DNA of 64,000 bases. Source: Citrobacter sp. 18056. Lineage in GTDB: Bacteria > Pseudomonadota > Gammaproteobacteria > Enterobacterales > Enterobacteriaceae. Location of the stretch: the NCBI GenBank assembly GCA_902706235.1, contig CACSJR010000019.1:43244-107243 (forward strand). The letters run 5' to 3'. Position 1 is the stretch's first letter; each line of letters opens with the position of its first letter. The position numbers and the translations under genes are program-made. This document shows, one piece after another, positions 26,926-35,502 of this stretch. The notes beneath the pieces are model-generated. The model was not told where the DNA came from and made no database searches. It saw nothing but the letters and a program-made list of their open reading frames with translations.

Positions 26926-28323
26926 TTAGAAATAGTATTTAAACCGCACGCGAGCACCGTAGCGATCATCGTTGCTGGAAATCTTCTCGTCGCTCTCAAT
27001 TTTAGACCAGTAGGTCCCCAGATAAATATTGAAGTTATTCATATCCATCACGTTCTGGATCAAATAAGAAGCATGGATGGTATGAATATCATAGGCCCCT
27101 TCGTCAGTGATGATGCAGTCATCATCGCAAACCATGTTTTCAAAGTCGTCGATTTTATTATGCGCGTAGATATAACCCAACTCGAAGTTTCTCCATAACG
27201 CGTTCGCGCCGGCAGTGAAATCTTCTTCATTGTCGGCATCCATATAGGCCGTATTAAGGTTAAATGTTACGCCATTTTCAGGATCGGTTTTCTTCCCGTC
27301 CCATGTCATGGTTAAACCATAGCCGGTACGATCGGACTGATCGACAAACTCGCCTTTGCTGTTGGTATAACCATAGGCGTTATTAATGACGTTGGATTCC
27401 ATTGCCGCAGAGAATGAAAGTTCTTTCATTGGAGACCAGGAAATAACCGGTCGCATATAAATGACATTTCTCTCTTTATCCATTTCGCGACCGTGGTAGG
27501 TACGGCCATCCGCGTTAACATTATCGCTATCGGCAAAAAGCGTGCTCCCGTCTTCAATCAGGGAATTCAATTCAAAGTACCAGTTATCGATTTGCTTGCT
27601 CAACAGGAAGTTACCGCCCGCATCGGAACGCCCGCGACCTTCTTTCATCATGTAGATATAGCCCTGACCATCAGTATAAAGGTCATTGGCCGTGTTACCG
27701 GAGTGCTCAACAAAGGTATCCTGATTAAGCGGGAACATATCAAAGGCTTCAAAACGACCCACTTTCACTTTCCAGTCATTTTCCTGACCGAAGTGGAAAT
27801 ACGCGTCATCAAGGTTCATGGTGCCGTACATATCCGCCAGTGGCTGGATAGAGAAGCCGGCAAAACGGCCATCAGCCAGTTTACGCATCCCGTCGAAACC
27901 AATCAGAATACGACCATCCATATCCCATTGTTCGGTTGTATTGTCTTCATTGAGTTTGGTCAGCGTCCCTCTCTTACTTTCAGCATCCATGTTAAATTCG
28001 ACATCGCCGTAAATCTTCAGGTCACCATAGCCGGAAAGCGATAATGCCGGGGCGGTGGCATTATTCGCCGTTTCAGATTTTGGCGTTTCGCTTCTGACTA
28101 CTGTATTTTCCTGAACGGCCTTGAGCTCTTTTCTGTCCACGGTTTGCTGGCTTTTCAATTCCTGAACTTCACGTTCTGCCGACAGTGCTCTGTTCTCTGC
28201 GGACACTAACCTTTCTTCTAATAGTTGCAATCGTTGTTCTACGGTGAGCGGTGCTGATTTAGCCAGGGCGGAATTCCCCACCAGCAACAATCCTATTGCG
28301 ACAGCCAGAGTCGTTTTTTTCAT
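26926..28323 (-). CDS. RafY-type outer-membrane glycoporin
   Basis: A 465-residue outer-membrane protein with a signal peptide (KKTTLAVAIGLLLVGNSALA, cleaved near residue 21), then a predicted coiled coil at about 27-75 (heptads around LTVEQRLQLLEERLVSAE). An aromatic-rich beta-barrel follows and ends RVRFKYYF, the terminal phenylalanine signature of porins. Length and layout fit the RafY family (464 aa) of broad oligosaccharide porins. It probably lets in the oligosaccharide used by the convergent GH4/PTS genes, with which it shares a terminator. The coding region is more AT-rich than the rha genes, which suits acquired DNA. The assignment to RafY rather than another sugar porin is by recall. 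Confidence 0.8.
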   Translation of the reverse strand: MKKTTLAVAIGLLLVGNSALAKSAPLTVEQRLQLLEERLVSAENRALSAEREVQELKSQQTVDRKELKAVQENTVVRSETPKSETANNATAPALSLSGYGDLKIYGDVEFNMDAESKRGTLTKLNEDNTTEQWDMDGRILIGFDGMRKLADGRFAGFSIQPLADMYGTMNLDDAYFHFGQENDWKVKVGRFEAFDMFPLNQDTFVEHSGNTANDLYTDGQGYIYMMKEGRGRSDAGGNFLLSKQIDNWYFELNSLIEDGSTLFADSDNVNADGRTYHGREMDKERNVIYMRPVISWSPMKELSFSAAMESNVINNAYGYTNSKGEFVDQSDRTGYGLTMTWDGKKTDPENGVTFNLNTAYMDADNEEDFTAGANALWRNFELGYIYAHNKIDDFENMVCDDDCIITDEGAYDIHTIHASYLIQNVMDMNNFNIYLGTYWSKIESDEKISSNDDRYGARVRFKYYF

Positions 28324-28510
28324 TCGTTACCTTCCATGACATAATAATAAAGCGGAAATGACATCCCGCGGATAATGTATTTATGCGATGAATGTATTTT
28401 ATTGTTATTTGATAAAAGAGACGCACGCGTTTATCAAACATGATTTTATTCAGAAATATGCTAAATAAATCAGGCTCAAAGATAATATTATCAAGAAGGG
28501 AAAGGTGATA

Positions 28511-28621
28511 ATGGAAATGAGCAACAACGTGAGCGAGCTAACATCCCTGTTTTTCAATCATATAATAAACAAATCAATTCAGCTAAAAACCGCCCATGTT
28601 ATTGAGGGCGATTATAATTAA
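28511..28621 (+). CDS. Possible 36-residue small protein
   Basis: A short frame starting MEMSNNVSELTSLFFNHI with AAAGG five bases before the ATG, a good ribosome site. It ends at TAA overlapping the stop of the convergent XRE regulator. I recognise no family. It occupies most of the otherwise empty 294-base stretch between the porin and regulator genes, which is AT-rich. Without conservation data it may be chance. Confidence 0.25.
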   Translation: MEMSNNVSELTSLFFNHIINKSIQLKTAHVIEGDYN

Positions 28622-29166
28622 TTCTGTTCAGCGATCAGAATAGCCTGAGTATCGTCTTTCAGCGCTTTAAACACATGCTCCCGATCGGCGGGATAACAAA
28701 TGTAATCCCCTTCACCTAACTCTTCTGGCGCTTCCGTTAATCCCACCAACGCCCGTCCCTGAGTCACAATAATATGTTCCACAGAACCCGGCGGATGTGG
28801 ATGTGAAATACGGTCCGCTCCGGGCTGTGTCATCAGCAGATAAATATCCCGACGCGCACCCGGCGGGCAAGTAGCCAGTAAAATCGCCTGGTAGTTAGCC
28901 TGTTCGGCCACCACCTTTGTGCCCTCACCCCGGCGGAGCACCTGGGTCGTGGGGGCCTGCGGCTCCAGCAAGCGGGCAAACGGAATATCCAGCGCCACAC
29001 ACAGTGACCACAGAGTTTCCAGGCTAGGATTACCGTTGCCTGCTTCCAGTTGCGACAGCGTCGACTTAGCTATCCCGGCACGGCGGGCAATTTCGGCCAA
29101 TGAAAGCCCGGTGCGCTGGCGTTCGCGCACCAGACTGCGGGAGATAACGCCGATTGGCTGTGTCAT
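28618..29166 (-). CDS. XRE-cupin transcriptional regulator
   Basis: A 182-residue regulator. Residues about 8-65 are a Cro/CI-type helix-turn-helix (RQRTGLSLAEIARRAGIAKSTLSQLEAGNGNPSLETLWSLC). Residues about 105-180 are a small cupin domain (HPHPPGSVEHIIVTQGRALVG). This layout is shared with SutR/YdcN-type regulators, often sensors of amino acids or small metabolites. It is divergent from azlCD, with palindromes in the 100-base gap, so it most likely controls that exporter. The effector is not visible in sequence. Confidence 0.88.
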   Translation of the reverse strand: MTQPIGVISRSLVRERQRTGLSLAEIARRAGIAKSTLSQLEAGNGNPSLETLWSLCVALDIPFARLLEPQAPTTQVLRRGEGTKVVAEQANYQAILLATCPPGARRDIYLLMTQPGADRISHPHPPGSVEHIIVTQGRALVGLTEAPEELGEGDYICYPADREHVFKALKDDTQAILIAEQN

Positions 29167-29190
29167 ACACGGCTCCGTGTTTTATAAATC

Positions 29191-29241
29191 GAACGAATCG
29201 TTCATCTTGTAAATCAAATCAACAGCGTTCATTATAATGAA
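29191..29241. promoter_or_regulatory. Two palindromes in the XRE-azlC divergent promoter
   Basis: GAACGA-A-TCGTTC (29191-29203) and TTCATTATAATGAA (29228-29241) are perfect palindromes. The second contains a TATAAT -10-like element for azlC at 29233-29238. A further CGTTCGA half-site lies at about 29245-29252. They are good candidates for binding by the XRE-cupin regulator. Confidence 0.5.
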
Positions 29242-29267
29242 TACTCGTTCGATATGGCTAAATTTCT

Positions 29268-29930
29268 ATGTTCCGACGTCACCTCGCCTGCCTGAAAGGC
29301 GACACCATTAAAGCAATTCTTCTGGTCGACCTGGCGGTTGGCGTGGTCGGGGTTTCCTATGGCTCGCTGGCGATGTCATGGGGCTTTCCACTGTGGGTGC
29401 CGTTGGCGCTATCCACGCTGGTGCTGGCCGGTGCGTCTGAGTTTATGTTCCTCGGGATTATTGTCAGCGGTGGCAATCCACTGGCGGCCGCCGTCGCGGG
29501 TTTGTTGGTCAACGCCCGTCATATCCCCTTCGGCGTCGCGGTGCGTAACCTGGTCGGCAAGCGCGCCATCGGCCTGCTTGGCTGCCATGTTATGAACGAC
29601 GAAAGTGTGGTGTTTGGCATGTCACAACCGACGCCAGAACAACGTAAAGCCGCTTATTGGCTGTGCGGCTGCGGCGTGGCAATCCTCTGGCCACTCGGCG
29701 TGTTGTTGGGCAGTGGCGTAGGCAAATTGCTACCGTCCCCTGAAACCATCGGCCTCGATGCGGTGTTCCCGGCCATCCTCGTGGCGCTGGTGATCCCGGC
29801 CTTTAAACATCGCACCACGCTTATCCGCGCGATGAGCGGCGCAGCGTTGTCGTTAGCCGCTGTGCCGTTTACGCCCGCAGGCGTGCCGGTCCTGTTGTCG
29901 CTGCTGGGCCTGTTTGCGAGGAAGAAATAA
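29268..29930 (+). CDS. azlC: AzlC family branched-chain amino-acid exporter subunit
   Basis: A 220-residue inner-membrane protein of the AzlC/YgaZ family with about five to six hydrophobic segments. Family features are VGVVGVSYGSLAMSWGFP, the SEFMFLGIIVSGG stretch and VNARHIPFGVAV. With the small AzlD partner it forms an exporter of branched-chain amino acids, as YgaZH does for valine in E. coli. The stop and the azlD start overlap (TAATG). Divergent from its likely XRE-cupin regulator. The substrate is inferred from the family. Confidence 0.9.
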   Translation: MFRRHLACLKGDTIKAILLVDLAVGVVGVSYGSLAMSWGFPLWVPLALSTLVLAGASEFMFLGIIVSGGNPLAAAVAGLLVNARHIPFGVAVRNLVGKRAIGLLGCHVMNDESVVFGMSQPTPEQRKAAYWLCGCGVAILWPLGVLLGSGVGKLLPSPETIGLDAVFPAILVALVIPAFKHRTTLIRAMSGAALSLAAVPFTPAGVPVLLSLLGLFARKK

Positions 29931-30253
29931 TGGGCGAGACCTTATGGATTATTGCGGGTATCGCAGTGCTGTCTGTCGGCACCTATTTGATGCGCTTTGG
30001 CGGCACCAAACTCGGCAATAAACTGGCGCTGTCCGAACGTTCACAGGCGATACTCAACGACGCAGCGACGACCTTATTGTTTGCCGTCGCGCTGGCGGCA
30101 ACGTTCTTCGAAGGTAGCCATTTTGCCGGTAGCGCGCGCGTCCTCGGCGTGGCGGTGGCGGTGTTTCTCGCCTGGCGCAAAATGCCGCTTATCGTGGTGA
30201 TTTTATCGGCAGCGGTGGTCACCGCGCTGCTGCGCTACTTCGGCCTGCACTAA
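29930..30253 (+). CDS. azlD: AzlD family exporter small subunit
   Basis: A 107-residue membrane protein of the AzlD/YgaH family with about four hydrophobic segments and the typical GTYLMRFGGTKLG segment near the N-terminus. It acts with AzlC, with which it is translationally coupled through a one-base overlap. A 9-bp perfect hairpin (30261-30287) follows. Confidence 0.9.
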   Translation: MGETLWIIAGIAVLSVGTYLMRFGGTKLGNKLALSERSQAILNDAATTLLFAVALAATFFEGSHFAGSARVLGVAVAVFLAWRKMPLIVVILSAAVVTALLRYFGLH

Positions 30254-30260
30254 TCGGTAA

Positions 30261-30287
30261 CACACTCAGGCCCCGCGTCTGAGTGTG
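30261..30287 (+). terminator. Hairpin after azlCD
   Basis: CACACTCAG and CTGAGTGTG form a perfect 9-bp stem with a 9-base loop, eight bases after the azlD stop. No T-run follows, so it may be a weak terminator or an mRNA 3'-end stabiliser. Confidence 0.45.
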
Positions 30288-30402
30288 CGCCAGCCCGCAA
30301 AACTTAGCGCAGTTTCTGTCAGGCCCGCACGACATATTGCCCATCTGCGTTGTCCCTTCTGCCCGCTACACTGAGTGTCTGTTTTTTAGACGGATTATCA
30401 GC

Positions 30403-30849
30403 ATGGCGCTTCTTACCCCCGACTGCATCAACCTCAACATCAGTGGCAATACGCCCTATTCCATTCTGAAATCGCTGGCCGATATGGCGTTCACCCGCGG
30501 CTTTGTCAGCGATAAAAACCAGTTCCTGCAAACGCTGTTGCAACGCGAAAAGTTGCACTCCACCGGTTTTGGTTCCGGCATCGCGGTGCCGCATGGCAAA
30601 AGCCGCGTGGTTAAACATCCTTTCGTTCTGTTTGCCCGCCGAGAAAGCCCCGTTGACTGGCAGGCCGCAGACGGCGAACCGGTGAACGGCTGGATTTGCA
30701 TCGGCGTTCCACAGGAAGGGGAAAAAAACCAGGTGAAAATGATCGGTTCGCTGTGCCGCAAGATTATCCACGCCGACTTTATTAGCCAGCTGCAACAGGG
30801 CGACGTCAGCCAAATTCTCACGCAGCTCAATCATACGCTCAGCGACTAA
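30403..30849 (+). CDS. frvA: PTS EIIA component FrvA
   Basis: A 148-residue fructose-type EIIA, the same length as E. coli FrvA. The phosphorylated histidine is His64 in GIAVPHGKS, and the C-terminal half has the usual RKIIHADFISQLQQ segment. It takes phosphate from HPr and hands it to the IIB domain of FrvB, encoded 12 bases downstream. The ATG at 30403 is preferred to upstream starts because it restores the family N-terminus MALLTPDCI. First gene of the frvABXR operon, whose sugar is unknown even in E. coli. Confidence 0.93.
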   Translation: MALLTPDCINLNISGNTPYSILKSLADMAFTRGFVSDKNQFLQTLLQREKLHSTGFGSGIAVPHGKSRVVKHPFVLFARRESPVDWQAADGEPVNGWICIGVPQEGEKNQVKMIGSLCRKIIHADFISQLQQGDVSQILTQLNHTLSD

Positions 30850-30861
30850 CAGGAACCGGCC

Positions 30862-32316
30862 ATGGAATCGTCATTACGCGTTGTTGCCATAACTAACTGC
30901 CCAGCGGGGATCGCGCACACCTATATGGTGGCCGAAGCGCTGGAACAAAAAGCCCGCCAGCTCGGGCACACCATTCGGGTGGAAACGCAGGGCTCAAGCG
31001 GGGTTGAAAACCGCCTGAGCGATGCGGAAATTGCCGCCGCCGATTACGTGATCCTCGCCACCGGGCGCGGCATCAGTAATGATGATCGGCTGCGTTTCGT
31101 TGGCAAAAAAGTCTATGAAATCCCTATCTCACAGGCACTGAAAAATATCGATGCCATTTTCCCTCAGTTGGCGTCCCATTCGCAGACGTTTACCGCCGAC
31201 AGCAGCATGAAGCTGGGAAAACAGGACGTGGCGCAGGGCAGCGTGATGAGCCATTTAATGGCGGGCGTTTCTGCCGCCCTGCCGTTTGTGATCGGCGGCG
31301 GTATCCTGGTGGCGATCGCCAATATGCTGGTGCAAATGGGCTTGCCGTATACCGATATGGCCAAAGGCGCGCCATCGTTTACCTGGGTGGTCGAGTCCAT
31401 CGGCTATCTCGGCTTCACTTTCATGATCCCCGTAATGGGGGCGTATATCGCGTCATCGATTGGCGATAAACCGGCTTTCGCGCCGGCATTTTTGGTGTGC
31501 TACCTGGCGAACGACAAAGCCCTGCTCGGCACGCAGTCCGGCGCGGGTTTCCTCGGCGCAGTGGTACTGGGTCTGGCCATCGGCTATTTCGTGCTGTGGT
31601 TTCGCAAGGTCCGCCTCGGCAAAGCCCTGCAACCGTTACTCGGTTCGATGCTTATCCCTTTCGTCACGCTGTTGCTGTTTGGCGTGTTGACCTACTACAT
31701 CGTCGGGCCGTTTATGTCCGACCTGATGAGCGGCCTGCTGCATTTCCTCAACACCATTCCGCCGTCAATGAAGCTCGGTGCGGCGTTCCTGGTTGGCGCA
31801 ATGCTGGCGTTTGATATGGGCGGCCCGATCAACAAAACCGCGTGGTTCTTCTGCTTCTCGCTGCTGGAAAAACACATTTACGACTGGTACGCCATCGTGG
31901 GCGTGGTAGCGCTGATGCCGCCAATGGCCGCAGGGATCGCCACCTATATTGCGCCGAAGCTCTTCACTCAACAGGAAAAAAGCGCAGCCAGCAGCGCGAT
32001 TGTAGTGGGCGCTACCGTTGCCACCGAACCGGCGATTCCGTATGCATTAGCCGCCCCACTGCCGATGATCACCGCCAATACCCTGAGCGGCGGCATCACC
32101 GGCATGCTGGTTATCGCCTTTGGCATTCAGCGTCTGGCACCGGGGCTTGGCGTGTTTGATCCGCTGATCGGGCTGATGTCGCCGGTCGGGTCGTTTTATC
32201 TGGTGCTGGCATGCGGCCTGGCACTCAATATCACATTGATTATTGTGCTCAAAGGCTTTTGGCTGAAGCGCAAAATGGCGAAACAGGACACTCTGCATGA
32301 ACAACGAACTGCTTAA
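30862..32316 (+). CDS. frvB: PTS EIIBC component FrvB
   Basis: A 484-residue fused IIB-IIC permease (E. coli 483). The N-terminal IIB domain has Cys13 in NCPAGIAHTYMVAEALE as the phosphorylated residue. From about residue 130 comes the membrane IIC domain of the fructose family, with FDMGGPINKTAWFF and VATEPAIPYA. It transports and phosphorylates an unidentified sugar. Its last 20 bases overlap the frvX start. Operon order and lengths match E. coli frvABXR. Confidence 0.95.
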   Translation: MESSLRVVAITNCPAGIAHTYMVAEALEQKARQLGHTIRVETQGSSGVENRLSDAEIAAADYVILATGRGISNDDRLRFVGKKVYEIPISQALKNIDAIFPQLASHSQTFTADSSMKLGKQDVAQGSVMSHLMAGVSAALPFVIGGGILVAIANMLVQMGLPYTDMAKGAPSFTWVVESIGYLGFTFMIPVMGAYIASSIGDKPAFAPAFLVCYLANDKALLGTQSGAGFLGAVVLGLAIGYFVLWFRKVRLGKALQPLLGSMLIPFVTLLLFGVLTYYIVGPFMSDLMSGLLHFLNTIPPSMKLGAAFLVGAMLAFDMGGPINKTAWFFCFSLLEKHIYDWYAIVGVVALMPPMAAGIATYIAPKLFTQQEKSAASSAIVVGATVATEPAIPYALAAPLPMITANTLSGGITGMLVIAFGIQRLAPGLGVFDPLIGLMSPVGSFYLVLACGLALNITLIIVLKGFWLKRKMAKQDTLHEQRTA

Positions 32317-33358
32317 GCAACTCTGCAATGCCACCGCCGTCAGCGGTGATGAACAGGAAGTTCGCGATATTTTGCGGGCGACGCTCGAAGGCTGTGCGGA
32401 TGACATCAGCTTCGATGGTCTGGGCAGCTTTATCGCCCGCAAAGGCAACCGTGGCCCGAAAGTGGCGATTGTCGGTCATATGGACGAAGTTGGCTTTATG
32501 GTCAGTCACATTACCGATGACGGTTTTCTGCGTTTCGCCACCATCGGCGGTTGGTGGAGTCAGTCAATGCTCAATCATCGGGTGACAATCCGTACCCGCG
32601 CCGGAAAACATGTGCCTGGCGTGATCGGCTCTGTGGCTCCTCATGCGTTGAGCGAAAAGCAAAAGCAGCAACCGGTCGATTTCGACGAAATGTTTATTGA
32701 TATTGGTGCCAACAGCCGCGAACAGGTGGGAAATCGTGGTATCTGCATTGGTGACTTCATCAGCCCAGAGGCGCATTTCGCCCATTGGGGAGACGATAAA
32801 ATTGTCGGCAAAGCGCTGGATAACCGCGCAGGCTGCGCCCTGATGGCGGAGCTGTTCCAGTCGGTCAATAACCCGGACATTACGCTGTTCGGCGTGGCAA
32901 GCGTGGAAGAGGAAGTCGGCCTGCGCGGGGCGCAGACGTCAGCCGAGCACATCAAACCGGACGTGGTCATTGTGCTGGATACCGCCGTAGCGGGCGATGT
33001 GCCAGGCATCGATAGCGTCAAATTTCCGCTTAAACTCGGGCACGGCCCGGCGGCGATGCTATTCGATAAGCGTTATTTCCCCAATCAGAAACTGACCTCA
33101 ATGCTGAAAGAGTGTGCCAGCCAGACCGAGAGTGACGTGCAGTTCTGCATCATGAAAACCGGCGCCACCGACGGCGGACGCTATAACGTAATGGGCGGCG
33201 GCCGCCCGGTTCTGGCGCTGTGTCTGCCGACACGCTACTTGCACGCCAATAACGGGATGATTTCTGAAAAAGATTACAACGCGTTGTTTACCGTGGTCCG
33301 CACACTTTTACAGCGGCTGAATGGTGATACCGTGGCGGCTTTGCGGGATTTCAGGTAA
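32297..33358 (+). CDS. frvX: M42-family aminopeptidase FrvX
   Basis: A 353-residue metallo-aminopeptidase of family M42 (E. coli FrvX 356). Two-metal ligands are in VGHMDEVGFMV (His, then the catalytic Asp), DNRAGC (bridging Asp), EEVGLRGA (catalytic and ligand Glu), VVLDTAVAGDVPG (Asp) and TRYLHANNGM (His). It removes N-terminal residues from short peptides or deacylates amino sugars. Why it is joined to a sugar PTS is not known. It begins inside frvB (20-base overlap), so it is certainly cotranscribed. The reading frame is intact and all metal ligands are present. Confidence 0.94.
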   Translation: MNNELLKQLCNATAVSGDEQEVRDILRATLEGCADDISFDGLGSFIARKGNRGPKVAIVGHMDEVGFMVSHITDDGFLRFATIGGWWSQSMLNHRVTIRTRAGKHVPGVIGSVAPHALSEKQKQQPVDFDEMFIDIGANSREQVGNRGICIGDFISPEAHFAHWGDDKIVGKALDNRAGCALMAELFQSVNNPDITLFGVASVEEEVGLRGAQTSAEHIKPDVVIVLDTAVAGDVPGIDSVKFPLKLGHGPAAMLFDKRYFPNQKLTSMLKECASQTESDVQFCIMKTGATDGGRYNVMGGGRPVLALCLPTRYLHANNGMISEKDYNALFTVVRTLLQRLNGDTVAALRDFR

Positions 33359-33365
33359 CAACAGG

Positions 33366-35117
33366 ATGCTTAACGACCGCCAGCTTTCTCTTCTGGAAAA
33401 ACTGGAACATCAGCCCAGCTCCCTTGCGGAACTGGCGCAACACGCTGGCGTTTCCGCCCGGACCATTTCGCGGGACATTGATTATCTGAATTTTACCCTC
33501 AGCGGACGCGCCCGGGTAACCAGTCAGGGCAGCGCAGGCGTACAGCTGGAAATTCTCGACAGAAAGCACTATTTCCAGCTGCTTCAGCGCCATGACAACG
33601 ACGATCAGCTGCTGGCGCTGCTGTTGCTCAACGGGTTTACCACTCGTCTTCAGCTGGCTGATGCGCTGAATCTTCCCGAAACATTGATTGCGGAGAAGCT
33701 GGTGAAACTGCGCCAGCGCTATGAAAAAGTCTTCACCATCGCCGGGCGGCCAGGCGTCGGGTACTTCATCGACGAACCTGAAGCCCGGCAGATTCTGATC
33801 CTCGCTAACCTGCTAAAAAAAGATCCATTTGTGTCGTCTCTCACGGGCTTTAATTACGCCGCCGTCGAACGATTGACGGCTGGCATCAGTGCGCTTCAGG
33901 CCTGGCCGGCCATCCACCGCGACTATGTGGTGAGCGTGGTGCTGGCGGTGTGGGCGATGCGAAATCTTATCCGCAATGCGCCCCAGGTCGATGCGGATCG
34001 CGAAATCGCTTTATGCATTGAGAATGCAGGGTTTTATTTTAATCAGAAGACATTGAGCGTACTGATTTCGTTACTGGATGCGTTGCAGTACAACGCCACG
34101 CAGATAACGCCAGACAGGATCCAACAACTGCTGGATGAGGCGTTGATTGACCATCCGGGCGGTGTGCAGGACGCACAGCTTATTGAGGATTTAACCGGAC
34201 ACGTGACGCGCTGTGCCGCATCACCGGTATGGGTGGCGGAAAGCCGTCAGAGCAGCATGAATAACCTGAAAGCTGCGTGGCCCGTGGCGTTTGATATGAG
34301 CATTCGTTTTATCGGCCTGCTGCGGGAACGACTGGGAATTATCGTTTCTGACAGCGACTTGATTGGGCTATATTTCGCGTGCGCGCTGGAACGCCATCAA
34401 ACAGAGCGGCAGCCGGTGATTTTGCTCGCCGAACAAAACGCCATCGCCACCATTAACAAGCTGGCTATCGAGCGGGATGTGCCTAACTGTCGGGTACATA
34501 TTGCCCGCAGTCTGTCCGGATTGATGGGCCTGCGTGACGAAATTCAGCCGGTTTGTATCATCAATAACAGCCATCTTGAGCTCAACGTCAACATCGGCAA
34601 TGTGCTGAATATCCGCAATATCATCACCCCTGCGGGTATCGGGCAGATTAAAGATTTCCTCGATACCGTGTATATCCGCCAGAATCTGGAACGGTTATTT
34701 CCCGTCGATGCATGTTTCCATGAAGAAAATCAGCCTAACGACACCTGGCTTGAGATTTGCGCGCGGGTCAGTCAGCGCCTGGTCAGGCAAGGGCATCTCA
34801 CCGATGAGGAAGCCTGGCGTATTTGTCAGCGTGAACAGGAAGGGGAGAATTTGATCGTCAATCAACTGGCGATTCCCCATTGCTGGAGCGAAAAAGAGAC
34901 CTCATTTCGCGGCTATTTCATTACGCTTTCCCGGTCTGTTGTCGTCAACCATGAGCCGGTGAGCCATTTGTTGATCGCCTGCGCCTGCGCCAGCGCATCT
35001 GCCCGCCATGAACTGAAAATATTCAGCTATCTGGCCAGAACGTTGTACAAGCATTTACCGGGGAAAATTGCAGGATTAAAAAGTGCGGAAGAGTTTGTGC
35101 GGTTGCTGCGGGAATGA
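33366..35117 (+). CDS. frvR: PTS-regulated transcriptional regulator FrvR
   Basis: A 583-residue regulator of the BglG/MtlR type (E. coli 582). The N-terminus has a helix-turn-helix (SSLAELAQHAGVSARTISRDIDYL). The middle holds PTS-regulation domains with candidate histidines, for example ALERHQTER. The C-terminus is an EIIA-like domain with the phosphorylatable His in AIPHCWSEKE. Phosphorylation by PTS proteins should set its activity on the frv operon. The ATG at 33366 lies seven bases after frvX. A hairpin follows at 35121-35151. Confidence 0.93.
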   Translation: MLNDRQLSLLEKLEHQPSSLAELAQHAGVSARTISRDIDYLNFTLSGRARVTSQGSAGVQLEILDRKHYFQLLQRHDNDDQLLALLLLNGFTTRLQLADALNLPETLIAEKLVKLRQRYEKVFTIAGRPGVGYFIDEPEARQILILANLLKKDPFVSSLTGFNYAAVERLTAGISALQAWPAIHRDYVVSVVLAVWAMRNLIRNAPQVDADREIALCIENAGFYFNQKTLSVLISLLDALQYNATQITPDRIQQLLDEALIDHPGGVQDAQLIEDLTGHVTRCAASPVWVAESRQSSMNNLKAAWPVAFDMSIRFIGLLRERLGIIVSDSDLIGLYFACALERHQTERQPVILLAEQNAIATINKLAIERDVPNCRVHIARSLSGLMGLRDEIQPVCIINNSHLELNVNIGNVLNIRNIITPAGIGQIKDFLDTVYIRQNLERLFPVDACFHEENQPNDTWLEICARVSQRLVRQGHLTDEEAWRICQREQEGENLIVNQLAIPHCWSEKETSFRGYFITLSRSVVVNHEPVSHLLIACACASASARHELKIFSYLARTLYKHLPGKIAGLKSAEEFVRLLRE

Positions 35118-35120
35118 AAC

Positions 35121-35151
35121 CTGTCCCGGGCTCAAGACGAGCCAGGGACAG
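35121..35151. terminator. Long hairpin between convergent frvR and the small secreted protein gene
   Basis: CTGTCCCGGGCTC and GAGCCAGGGACAG pair with one mismatch across a 5-base loop. No T-run is present on either side, so it is more likely a 3'-end stabiliser or weak bidirectional terminator. Confidence 0.5.
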
Positions 35152-35161
35152 TGGCTATGAC

Positions 35162-35374
35162 TTACTTATTTAACTCAGCGGTCATGTGTACGCGGTTACC
35201 GGTGAAAGCCTGGGTAATGGTGTAAGAAGATGCGCCAGCTTCCTGAGCCTGTGCTGCGATTTTCGCTTCTGCACCATCGATGGTGGAAGAGGTTGCGGTG
35301 ACAGTCTGTGCAGCGAAAGAACCGAATGACGTTGCGAGAGCGATAACTGCTACAAAAGTTTTGATGCTTTTCAT
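35162..35374 (-). CDS. YdgH/BhsA/McbA-like (DUF1471) periplasmic small protein
   Basis: A 70-residue protein with a signal peptide (MKSIKTFVAVIALATSFGSFA, cleavage after FAA or FA). The mature domain of about 48 residues is of the DUF1471 type, with the typical AEAKIAAQAQEAGASSYTITQ helix and the terminal GNRVHMTAELNK strand. Enteric paralogues (BhsA, McbA, YhcN) are stress-induced and affect biofilm and envelope behaviour. It stands where yiiG lies in E. coli, between frvR and fdhD. The exact role is unknown. The ATG follows AAGGGTAT. Confidence 0.88.
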   Translation of the reverse strand: MKSIKTFVAVIALATSFGSFAAQTVTATSSTIDGAEAKIAAQAQEAGASSYTITQAFTGNRVHMTAELNK

Positions 35375-35502
35375 GATGTATACCCTTCAGTTAAGTTGTC
35401 TTGGTAAGGCATGTTTCCTTGATGTGTTAAATAATAGACCCACATACTGACAACGAATAGCGGAAGGTTTTGCTTACATCATTCAAATTAATTGAATTAA
35501 AA

